Of a DNA stretch of 64,000 nt, positions 13,834-24,300 are shown piece by piece. The translations under genes were made by a program, and so were the position numbers. Below the pieces are notes generated by a model. It had not been told where the DNA came from, did not search any database, and saw nothing but the letters and a program-made list of their open reading frames with translations. The stretch lies in NCBI GenBank assembly GCA_905178155.1, contig CAJINV010000003.1, positions 6,415,985 to 6,479,984 of the forward strand, in the 5' to 3' direction. Source of the DNA: Amoebophrya sp. A120 (lineage: Eukaryota; Sar; Dinophyceae; Syndiniales; Amoebophryaceae). Positions within the stretch are counted from its first letter, which is position 1; each line of letters opens with the position of its first letter.

Positions 13834-14430
13834 TCTCGATAATAGAGGGATGGCGATCATGCTGGTATTTGCTTATACCGGCTGTATCCCGCGGCCCCAT
13901 GCACCAAAAAAAGAAAAGCCATACGAATATAATCACAAACGCGGTCGTGACTAGTAGCAGTCTTTGCGACCACGTGCTCGAAAACGTCGAGAAGTGTTTG
14001 CGCTCCACGTGTTCACTACCATTCTCTGTTTGCTGTGCACCATAATGACGACGGCGTTGGACAGTTCATTCAGAGACACAGCAGAGCTGGTGCGGCAATG
14101 TCGTGTGAATGGATACTAAACAAAATTTGAGGAGACGAGTGTGTGGCACAACAAAGACAAACAGACGCGTCTAATTCATTCTGTGCCGCTGCTGTAGAAG
14201 GTGCCCTTTGCCTTTTCTATGTTTTATGAGTGGAATTATAGAGAGCAAATGAGGTGAGAATGTTCCATATTACAAGCTTCTGAGGGTAGGTTCTCGACAC
14301 CTGCCAAGGGCAGACCGAAACGGAAACGCGATAGAGACATAGTTTCACCACTTTCTGTTTCTTTCTTGGTCCTCCCGGCTCAACGCAGCTGCCCGGAGCC
14401 CCAGAGGTGGGGGAGACGAAGAGAAAAGCC
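13834..14430. other. Intergenic region, nothing recognised
   Basis: About 600 bp of AT-rich sequence without a convincing ORF, repeat or RNA gene. It separates the membrane-protein gene from a gene beginning with a clear signal peptide. Confidence 0.45.
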
Positions 14431-17400
14431 ATGAGGGCTGGGCTTCTTTTTCCGTTGTTCGTGGGGCTCTGCTCGTTGCAGCATGTCGCTGTTTCGGCCG
14501 CCCCCGAGATTTTATCGAAGAGTATGATGACGTGCACAGCGTCACCGGGGGAGTTCTCCCAGCGGGATTGCAGCAAAGTCTTCGACTTTGCCGGCACCGT
14601 CGGCACACTGAGTTATTCCGACCCTTCGAGCACAGCAATCAAGACGAACGGCGCTACAGACGCTGCAAGCGGGGACCAGGACTTTTTTGAGGTCACTTTC
14701 AACCGTGGGGCGCTGTACTTGGACTATTTTAAGATCTGGCTCCCGACTACCGGGTTAGAGAGCGACGACGATCGGCTGCAAAAGCGGCAGCTATCCTGAG
14801 TCGAGACCTCCGCCCCACCTTCCGCTTACAGGCAAAATAGGAAGTACTCTGTGAGACAAATGCAAGAGTAGTTCCGAGAAATTTGCGTGGATGAAGACAG
14901 GTTCTTTGCTGGCTATAGCGCAGCGTAGCTGTAGTCTTGTTGCCTACTAGCTAGTCGAGCTGCACTAGGTAATATCCGCTCTCATGATTTCCAGATCAGC
15001 GCATGACACTACATGTCGGAAGTCGACTAAAAAGTGCCTCCCGTGCGGAGCCGCATTAGAGATCGATGTTCTGGGTTTGCGAATTATACGCAGGACAATT
15101 CTGGGGTGGGGGCTATGTATTAAGGATAGCAGCTGCAGTTTCTGATGGAAAACGACACGTACGTGCCCCTGGATACGCTCACGGCGAGCAATCCGGTGAG
15201 CACTGTGACTGCGGGCATACTGCCGGATATGATTGCGGGCAACGTCGTAGCAAAATGGAAGCTGTCGCTGTCGCTCCACGTCGTGTAGAGTTGCGGTGTA
15301 TTGTAAGTGGTAATTTCGTGTCTTTCAAAGAAATGATAATGACCGCTGGTACAACAACCTCTTCGCTAGAGCCTTTCTTGTAGCTATCACATGGAATATC
15401 CAACAGGAGCCGTGTCGAATCGACGTGCTGCTCCTTTTTCATGGATTGCATTCCGGTTTTTGCATGCCTCTTGAGATTTGCTGTTTCGGTGCTGAGGTGA
15501 GTTAGATGTCTTGGCCGCGTGTGACACTTCTGAGCGTAGGCGTACTATCTTGGGGTACTATCTTGAAACTAAGACGACGTCGACGGGGCGGGATGACTTT
15601 TCGCACAGGGATACGACGGAGTCGAAAAAACTGGCACGGATGGCGTCAAAGCGGAGGATAAAGACGGCACTACTGTGACCGTTGAACAGTGGGTCAAGGG
15701 CTTCAAGATCGGGGGTGAGAGTCGAACGAAGATCATCGCAATCGGGGGCTTGCAACTTTTCGTGGACGTATTGGTTGATTCCTAGTATTGAGTCCTGTGG
15801 TTGAGGATGCGTTTGAGGTGTGTTCTTTAGCACCACCTTGCTAATTCTTTCGTGGTTGAAGTCATCTCGTCGCAGGTGGTAGTAATGCCAGCAAGTGTGT
15901 TGGAATATGCATTTATGATCATAATGTCTTTCTTCGATGCAAAGGCAAACGTTGAAGCTGCGTGTCCTAAAAATCAAAGAAATGCAATTTGTGCAAGAAC
16001 GACAACACTTACAGTATGCGAAGACAAATCCTTCCGTGGTGGCTCTTTTGTCGCAAGCGCAGAAAATGACGACCCCCGAACTAAGCTGCAACACCACGTC
16101 GGGCGACACCGCAAACTGCGGCGTGGTTTTCAACAAGGACGATTCTACCAACACACAAACGGGAAACGGCACGGATTCCACGGTGTACACGACCTCCGGT
16201 GGCGGAAATGACTATTTCGACGTAACCTTCGACGACGGGGCTATCTGGTTAGAGAGTTTCAAGATTTGGCGCTCGGCGGGGACCGTATCAAAAGGAAAAA
16301 TCCTCCCTTCCTGTATTGAAAACGCATCCGCCTGAAAATTTGTGGTGCAGATTGGTGACGACAAGCCCCTGTCTGTCTTGCAAGAATGCAAATCCAGAGC
16401 GTTCGCCGCATTATGCGGGCGGTTTGTGATGCTGTTGGGCTAACAGTGTCGACATTTGTCACGCTAGGGGCCTACGTCAAAACCTCGCGGCTCAGGCTTG
16501 GCATATGCCTGCAGTCCTGTACTGCAAGACAAATCAGATTTGTGCACGGAAATTAATTGAGCATCAGAAATTTTGTTTTGATATGGGGAGGGGGGATTTT
16601 TCACCACAAGAGACCGCGACGGATTCCTCGTTGCAGAACCGCACACTGCAACTCATCATCCCGGGCGATCCGAGCGACACCTACGAGGACTGCGATGCCT
16701 GCACGGCAGAAAATCCAATTCAGACGACCGCATTGGCCGGGAGGTTGCCGTTGAACATTGTGAACGCTCAGGATGACCTCGACGGTGCGGTAGATGCAGA
16801 GGGGACAGTGATAAATGTTTATCATACAGCAACTTGTGAAGTTCAGAGTCACAGAACTAGTAGGCTTTTCTCATGCAGTTGTTTCGAATGCGAATGATGC
16901 GCTGACTCAGGCAGAACTTATTTCGTAAGAGTTGTCACGGGTAGGCATTGATTTTTAGCGGTCTAGTCCTATGTGTCGCAGGCGGTTTTCATCACTCGTG
17001 GTGATGAGTTACTGCGTATCGTATGGTCAGCGGCTGTTGACTCAGGCCTTGGTAGTTTCACGGAACAGCTGCGGGAAGTATGTGAAGGGGATCCGCATCG
17101 GTGGCGACGACCCCACCATGAAAGTCGAGATTGGGGGATTGCAGCTTTTTCGCCGGGTACTTAAGCAATATTTTTTCTCAGGAGGCGGAGTTGATTGACT
17201 AAAGTAGATTACACCAATGGCATTGCTAATGCTCACACTGTGAATGAAGAGAAAGATGATGACCTGAGTCAGCATTCGATATTGTTTCAATTCGAAAACT
17301 ACTTATTAATGCAACAACAGTACGACAAGGGACGGCCGTCGGATGCGGCCAAGCGCATTGAGCAAGCGAATCTCGTGGCGAGCTTTGTCCGGGCGGGGTT

Positions 17401-17812
17401 GAAGGCCTTGATGAACTGCAATACGAACTGCCCAGATGGCATGACCCAGATTAATGCGACGAGCGAAGAGGCCTTTTGCAGCAAGATGCAGGCTATGCAT
17501 TGCAAATATGTCGTCCGGGTCTGGGAGAGTGCAGAAGTTTGATATGCAGATTTCGCATGGCCCAGAGAATCTGGCTCGGGAATGTGAGGCCTAACATGTT
17601 GACAAGTTTTGTGAGGGCTTCGCAGTGGCCAGTTCGCTTGGGAAATCCTCTCTCAAGGTGTCCAAAAGTGAACGGCTTTTCCAACTTTTGTACTTATGGT
17701 TATGACAGGCAGCACGGTGGAGCATCACAAATTTGCATTCTTCCAGACCCAGACACATTTGCATCCGATACAGGTGGGACTGGCCCAGGGCTTCATCGAC
17801 AGCATGCGGTGA
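14431..17812 (+). CDS. Secreted protein with two tandem three-exon modules
   Basis: Not recognised. ATG 14431 opens a signal peptide (RAGLLFPLFVGLCSLQHVAV). Proposed exons: 14431 to about 14753, 15130-15246, 15609-15767, 16063-16284, 16616-16789, 16982-17156, 17321-17491 and 17774-17812 (TGA 17810-17812). Exons 1-3 and 4-6 are homologous: both modules run Cys-rich start, then DYFKIW or ESFKIW, then NDTY or SDTY with NPVSTVTAG or NPIQTTALAG, then VKGFKIGG or VKGIRIGG, then IGGLQLF. Exon 7 adds a Cys-containing tail. Almost all junctions are phase 0. Exon 6 is one nucleotide too long for phase-0 borders, so frame changes inside it: AVFITRGDELL reads in one frame and VKGIRIGGDD in the next. The donor of exon 1 is unresolved. 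Likely extracellular or in the secretory pathway. Confidence 0.6.
16285..16615 (+). mobile_element. Introner-type intron with inverted repeats (arm family A)
   Basis: A 331-bp intron in the tandem-module gene. Direct repeat GACC flanks it (16281-16284 and 16612-16615). The arms are inverted: AAAAATCCTCCCTTCCTG on the left, with the complement near 16574-16605 on the right. Removing the element with one GACC restores the phase-0 frame FKIWRSAGT/ATDSSLQNR. The boundary is then GT..CC or a register shift of it, and no GT-AG option keeps the frame. The same arm sequence occurs in the SOUL-like gene intron at 62319-62626. Confidence 0.7.
17492..17773 (+). mobile_element. Introner-type intron with inverted repeats (arm family B), GC-AG
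   Basis: A 282-bp intron with donor GC and acceptor AG, flanked by CAGG on both sides (17489-17492 and 17771-17774). The arms are inverted: left GTCCGGGTCTGGGAGAGTGC, right complement TTGCATTCTTCCAGACCCAG. Excision joins FCSKMQ to VGLAQGFIDSMR and stop in phase 0. The right arm, read on the other strand, shares TGTCTGGGTCTGGAAGAAT exactly with the second SOUL-like gene intron at about 62726. Confidence 0.7.
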
Positions 17813-18760
17813 GCAAAAACGATAAAAAAAATGTCGTTGGAGACGTCCGCACTTCGTCTCCCCGCTGTCATGATAATTGATCGTGATCATTAATGTAGAC
17901 AACGAACGTAATACCTTTACCTTTCGAAAAGTCATTTTTGTATATCCCTGGGAAAAACGGCAGCGCAGCGCTGGGAATTTTTTTACTGATCAAGTTTCTC
18001 TCTAGTATTTCTATTCTGGAAATTTTTCGTTTCGTAGAAACAAATGGAATGTAGAATTTATCAAGGATGAAGAAGGTACACACACATAATGACGCGGTCC
18101 GCCTGGGTTTTTATTCAATTCAAAAGGAAAAGAAAAAGCGAAAAGAGAGAGCACAGAACCGCACTCAATGGATATCGTGTCTGGCAATTCTGATTATCAA
18201 ATAATCACGCAACAAACGCATCGCGCGAATGGCAACTTTGAGGCCCCCGCTAATCAATGGAATTTACTCACTTCGTGCTACGGGGCGAACGTGGAGCACG
18301 AATACACAAGCGCAAAGCCGATTCGGATTATCGTGTGTTTTGCTGTAATGGTGCCGATGAAAGAGCTAGACTAGTAGATCCTGTAGATCCAGCAACAGTA
18401 CTTACAGCAAGACAAGAGACGAGTTTTTTTTATGAAAAACAAAGAGGAGAAAAAGACACACGGTCCAATTGCACAAGCGCAGTGTCGATCTAGCGAATTC
18501 ATCTCGAGCCCATGTGAATGTGTCGTGTAGATCCTTATGAATATCGAAATCATACGGAATGGTCATGATGATCCAATTGATCTGTTGATAAGAAGAAGAT
18601 CTAAATCCATCTGTACATCGTGCTCATAAAAAGTTGAGTAGTCTCTACATTTCTCGCAGGGAAAGATGAGATGTGAGTAAAGAATGGAAGGGCCACAGAC
18701 ATCAGTAATGATAGAAGGTTTGTCGACTCTCGTATGACTCACTCACAGTAGCAAGAACAC
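17813..18760. other. Intergenic region, nothing recognised
   Basis: AT-rich sequence with several runs of A or T. Small ORFs on both strands lack recognisable motifs. No repeat or RNA gene was seen. Confidence 0.45.
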
Positions 18761-18811
18761 GTGTGCGCGCCACTATTTGTGTGTCGTTGTGACGACTGTT
18801 ATTTTTTTACG

Positions 18812-20326
18812 ATGGAGGGTGGCCTCTGTTTCGCCGTCGATACGGATCCCTGTGGAAGGATAAGTACGAAGGTCGAGCGGAAAACCAGCAAGCCTTCATC
18901 TGCGTCTGTGACCACGTCGGACGTGGCTGCAAATCCAAATGTCCCGGCGGAAAGCCACGCGCGCGTGCGGGACGAGAAGGGGCGGCCGGGCGAGGTGGCG
19001 AGCAGCACGTCAACTACGCCCGAGCGGTACCCTTTTCTGGAAAGATTGCAGGTTGTGAAAAGCCAGCTGCTAGAGACACGGGCTCGACAGGATCGGTATT
19101 TTGCGACCTCCTGCCCAGAATTGGGCAGACCGTGCTTCGTTTGCGGGCAGATCGGACATACCAAGAAGGATTGCCCGAAGCGACACCGGAACAACGCATC
19201 AGAGTCCAAAGCAGGCGGGCAGAATAAGATGAAATTATGCAGCGAAGAGAACAAAACGGCGGCTGGCTGCACTAAAGTAGAACCAGCGCGAGTGCTCACG
19301 GAGGATCTACTTCCCGAGAAGAAGAGAAGACGGAAGAGTAATTCCGGTGCTGTTGTTCCAACAGCAGCAAAAGCACGACTCAGCAATCGCGCCGAGGGTC
19401 GATACCCAGCGCTCCTTCAGGACGACGGGTCGATGCCCATCGAGTTACCTGCCTCGCTTGGAAAGATGTGGGCGGCTTTGCGGGCCGCGGGCTCGACTCG
19501 TGGGCAACAAAATGAACCTGGTCTTGAACAAACAGACGAGGGAAATGCAGCGAGTAAGAAAAGTAGCAAGAAGAGAAAGAAGCACCACCGCGAAGACGCG
19601 TTGTACCGCGAGCTAGAACTGACACGAGATGAAAAAAAACAGCTGCTGACGATTCCAGTTGAGCTTGCAGGAGGTGACACCAAAATAAATGCGGCGCCAT
19701 CAATACTAGAATCTCAGGCAACTGCACCACAAGACCGTTTTTCCCTAGAATTGTGGTCCGCTGCGGAGCGGACCGAGCTACTCTGCTCGGCTCCCTCTGA
19801 TCACCCCGATTCAATGGCCGTGGATCCGCTGGAGCGGCGCTGCCTGGTTTGCGGCGACCTGGGACACGGACTGGGTCTGGAGAAATGCCCACGGGTGGCC
19901 GAGGAGCGGCGTCGCAAGTACGAAGAAACGCAAGCCTACTACCGAGCCATACGGGAGCGGGAGGCGGCGAACTCCACTTCGTGGGACCAAGAATCCTGGG
20001 ACAATTGGTATTGGGACGATGCAGCGGGTGTGTGGAAAGAAAAATCAAACAACAAAGGGAACAATGCTGCGCGAAACGAAAAAAGCAGACAAGAAGAGCG
20101 ACCACAATCTGTTTGGGAGGGTTGTTCCGGAGAACGAGCTTTTGGATCGGGATCTCGCAGAAGTTCGAAGAAGAGAGCGGGCTCGCCTCATGCCGATCAG
20201 GCAGATTTTGCTACGCACCGGCATCGGAATTCATCTTCCTCGATAGGAAATCAAGAAAAAAAAGCCTCTAGTCCCGCAAAATCAGGGAAAAAAAAGAAGT
20301 CTTCCAAAAAACAAAAAGCGGCATGA
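18812..20326 (+). CDS. Intronless CCHC zinc-knuckle protein, Lys/Ser-rich
   Basis: Single-exon gene of 504 residues from ATG 18812; an in-frame ATG at 18761 would add 17 residues. A canonical zinc knuckle CFVCGQIGHTKKDC (C-X2-C-X4-H-X4-C) lies at about 19135-19176. A second, CLVCGDLGHGLGLEKC, has six residues between His and the last Cys and so is a variant. Lys/Arg clusters (EKKRRRKS, KKSSKKRKKHHRE) and a very basic Lys/Ser C-terminus suggest nuclear location and nucleic-acid binding. Trp-rich WDQESWDNWYWDD follows the second knuckle. CCHC knuckles usually bind single-stranded RNA, so a role in RNA processing is inferred; no exact family is assigned. Lack of introns contrasts with most neighbours. 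Confidence 0.75.
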   Translation: MEGGLCFAVDTDPCGRISTKVERKTSKPSSASVTTSDVAANPNVPAESHARVRDEKGRPGEVASSTSTTPERYPFLERLQVVKSQLLETRARQDRYFATSCPELGRPCFVCGQIGHTKKDCPKRHRNNASESKAGGQNKMKLCSEENKTAAGCTKVEPARVLTEDLLPEKKRRRKSNSGAVVPTAAKARLSNRAEGRYPALLQDDGSMPIELPASLGKMWAALRAAGSTRGQQNEPGLEQTDEGNAASKKSSKKRKKHHREDALYRELELTRDEKKQLLTIPVELAGGDTKINAAPSILESQATAPQDRFSLELWSAAERTELLCSAPSDHPDSMAVDPLERRCLVCGDLGHGLGLEKCPRVAEERRRKYEETQAYYRAIREREAANSTSWDQESWDNWYWDDAAGVWKEKSNNKGNNAARNEKSRQEERPQSVWEGCSGERAFGSGSRRSSKKRAGSPHADQADFATHRHRNSSSSIGNQEKKASSPAKSGKKKKSSKKQKAA

Positions 20327-21300
20327 GGCATCTTTAGCGACATACTTGCGTAGTTCTTCGACAGGTTTTTACCAGCGACATGATTTTGCTATCAGATCTG
20401 GAATAATTTCGCAGGAATTGCAAGCAAGTGCCGGGGTAAGTATTTATTTTAGTCTGACCGACTCGGACACCTGTATGATAGAGCCCCCCACTCGAAAATG
20501 AAAAGCAATGGCTGTCGTTCGTCGCAAAAAGTTTCACGTGTTCCAATTTTCGTCCTGGTATAAACAGAATTTTCTTGGTAGTTCTAGTTGTGCATGATCA
20601 TCACTGCAACCCACATCAGCAAGTTCAAAGACGAGAGAACGCGTTGGTTAAGCTTGTAGATGCTTGTGCTTTATTTGCTCGGAGTATCGTCATCGAAATA
20701 CGTCACGTTGAAAATTGTGAGGCCCGACTTGGGGTCCTTTGCAGCCGTCTTTCTCGTTTACGTTTAGAACTGAACCCGACAGCACCTTGCTTCTCGAAAA
20801 AATAGTGCCGTTGAAAAAAACCCTGATACTGATTGCCGCACCATATTATCCCGATAGAAGTTACAACACGCGCTACGTAAAAAAATTGTTTCCCCTGATA
20901 ACCAATGCGCTACGTGAAAATTCGTTTGCCGACAACCTCCCGAATTTGTAGAAACCCAGCCCCCTGGTAACGAAATTCATTTTTAGATAAGTACTAATTT
21001 GGAGCATCGGAAGTTCTCCAAGAGCAAGGCAGAGTTTACTTCTCAAGGGACGTTGGTTCGCGACTATCTCCTAAGCTACGTGGCAATTATTTGCTTCAAT
21101 CTACACAATCATTCAATATACACAATCCAAAAAAAACTGCGCTCTAGACAGGCAGAGCGGTCTTTTTTTTTCCCCGGTAGGGAATGCGAGTTGAGAAGGT
21201 ACGAAGCTCAAGACTACGAGGAAACGCCTGGAAAAACAAGTGGCTGTCAAAAAAAGTACTCCGTATCCAGTGGTAGACGAACACGTAGCCAACTACAAAG
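20327..21300. other. Intergenic region, nothing recognised
   Basis: About 970 bp of AT-rich DNA with no convincing ORF, upstream of the dynein gene. It presumably includes the trans-splice acceptor and 5' leader of the dynein transcript. No specific motif was identified. Confidence 0.45.
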
Positions 21301-24300
21301 ATGCCGGACGAAAAGGCTGCGGCCGATGCATTCAAGCCGGATGCTTGGGTGCACGACAAGGTGTACAACATCTTCGGCTTCCCGAAGGCCAAGAAGGACA
21401 AGGCCATGCAAGCATTGGATGACGACACCAAGACGGAGGTGAAGACGTTCTGTGACAAGGAGGAAATCAATTTCTTGGTCTTCTCCTCCGCGGCGGAGGG
21501 CGTGTGGACGGCGACTAGCGAGTTACCGGATATTACGAAGCTGAAGAAGAAGATCCTTTTCGTGCACAAAGTATACATTCATGTTGTACAGTTTGCGGGT
21601 GTACTAAGTTAGTGCATCATCGTCATTGATTTGGGCTCGTTGCATTTTTGCATCGATGTTGAGCGTGACAGAGAGCGAGAATCTTTCCCTCCAGTTTCGG
21701 AGACGGAAACCATAACCAAGCGATTGAAAAATTCTTCACAGTGCGGCTCTGGGAAAATCACCAAGGACAATCTGTACGACCGGGTGCTGTTCATGGAAGC
21801 CACGAAAGACCTGATGTCGATGTTGAACAACTACTGCCACCACATCTACCTGTCTACGCTTTCGAACCCGGCAAACCAGACGGGCTGGAGTGACCTGATC
21901 AGCAAAGACCTCATGGACAAGTACCACGTCTTTCTTGCGAACCTCCACGTCACGTGCGGTTTGATGATGGGAAAAACACTGCTCCCGCTGCCCCCGAAAG
22001 AGGCCACAAACGAACGTGCCTCCTCAACGAACAAGGATCGCGTGCACATCCTGGAGTCCGCTGTCATCACCTGGACGAAGCAAATCTCGCACGTGTTGAA
22101 GCAAGATCCGGAGGTGCTGCTGAAAACGGGGAACCCAGGACCACAGGTGGAACTGGAGTTCTGGCGCAACAAAGCGAGCAACCTGAACGTGATCTATGTA
22201 AGATAAAGTTGAAAAGTACAGGGCAACAAATTTCCTGATTTGTTGCCCCATACGGTAGAATATCTTCTCCCGCACCCGCAAAAGCAAATGAATGGCGCAG
22301 GACTTGTGTGGTCAGCTCGAAGTTTAATGTTGGGCCAAATGAATAAAGCAACAGGTGCATGGTCCAGTGTGATTAAATTCGTTGATGACTTCGCGGGTGC
22401 GGGTAATTTGTTCACTTGCATACTAATCATGCCCAGCTCCAGTCCGAACAGCTGAAGAAGGTGTTAAAGTTCCTGGAGCAGAACAAATCAACGTACACGC
22501 AGCCCTTCTCGAGACTGCAAAAGGAGGTCGAGCAGGCACGGGACGAGGCGATCGACAACGATCATTTCTTGAAAACGCTTGTCCCCTTCTTCGACGTTCT
22601 AACGAACGACGGCGCGGACTACGAGAAGCTGCCGAACTGTTTTGACGGGTTGCTGCACACTATCTTGCTCGTCTGGAAATACTCGAAGTACTACAACACC
22701 CCGGGGAGACTGGTCGTGTTGATCCGCGAGGTTTGCAACGTGATCATCAACCAATCGCTGAAGTACATTAACGGGCCGCAAATCTTCACCCTGATCCAAA
22801 ACGAAGAAGCGAAAGAGGCAGTCGACAAATTGGAAAGGACCCTCGCGATCTGCACGGAGTTCAAGGATCGGTACGCCATGTACAAGGACATCGCGGAGCA
22901 GCAGCCGAACGGCGGGTGGAAGATCCAGTCCAACGCCTTGTTCGTGCGGTTGGACGCCTTCCGCGAGCGCTGCAGGGACATTTTGGATTTCACGAAGACG
23001 ATCGTGCAATTTATCAAACTGGAGCGGATCGATATCGGCGGCACGAAGGGAAAGTTGCTCACGCAGGCGATTGTCAACATTTACGACGAGTTCCAGCGTG
23101 CGGTGGCGAAGTTTCAGTCAGTGGATTACGACATCATGGACATTGGTGAGATGCGGTTCGACGACGACTTTTTTGCCTTCCGCATGGCCATCCGGGAGTT
23201 GGACCGAAGAATGGCAACCGTGCTCGGGCTTGGGTTCGACGACCTGGACTCTGTCGCGGGTCGGGCGAAGCTCTTCGACGGATTTGAGGGCCTGCTGGAG
23301 CGGCCGATTTTGGAGGACGAACTCGAGAAAAAGTACACGGTGATGTTGACGACGGTGAAAGGAGATCTGAAGGTGTGCAAGACGCTTTTCAGCCAGAACA
23401 AGACGCAAATCGACCTCGTGTCCGACATCGCGCCGCTCTTCCTCAACTTTCCGCCGGTCGCCGGTGCCATCTACTGGGTTCGCGCGCTGAAGCAGAGGAT
23501 CGACATGCCAATGAGCAAGTTGTTGGTTTTCAACAAGTTGGTCCGGGAGAAGCCGGAAGAGTACCGGGAGGTCGAGAAACTGTACAACCAGCTTTCCGAG
23601 CTCTTTGACGACTACGAAACGAAGAAGTACAAGGAGTGGAAAGCGACGCAGGTCGAGCCGACGAAGGAGAAGTTGAAGATGCGGCTGCTGCGGCGGATGG
23701 AAAAGACTGGGTTGCTGAAGGTGAACTTTGACCCGGCTCTGGTCAGGCTGCTACGGGAGACGCGGTACTTCCTCCTGTTTGGACTAGAAGTGCCTGACAC
23801 CGCGTTGAACATCTTCTCGCGCGCGGACGTGTACCGCACCTGGTGCGGCCAGTTCGATATCGTGGTCGGAAAGTACAACGCGGTCTTAACCGAGCTACTA
23901 CCGGTGGAAGAACCGCTGTTGGAGGACAAGATTGTCCGCATGGACAGTGCACTGAGCCCCGGCCTGACCGACCTGAGGTGGAAGTCGGAGGAAAAGATTC
24001 CGGCCCTGATAAAATCCGTCACCGACGTCGTGGGCGAGGTGAGCGACATTGTGGACGCGATCAAGGGAAATCTGAAGAAGATCTCCGCGATTATCGAGCA
24101 ATGGTGCCAGTCACCGTTGTTGGAAAGAAAAGCGAAACCGATGGCGGTGGACGAGTTCGATTTGGCGCACAAGGCCAACGTCGGAACCCGGTTGCACATG
24201 ATGGGCGAGGCGGGCAAGGAGATCCATAAGTTCCTGAAGGATTCCAACGAGGCACTGAAGGTGGCGAAGTCCAGCAACATCTGGAAGAACTATGTCGATT

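Noticed and set aside
21190-21215. Possible leader remnant GCTCAAG upstream of the dynein start
   Set aside because: Only seven bases match the end of the leader, which is expected by chance in this much sequence.
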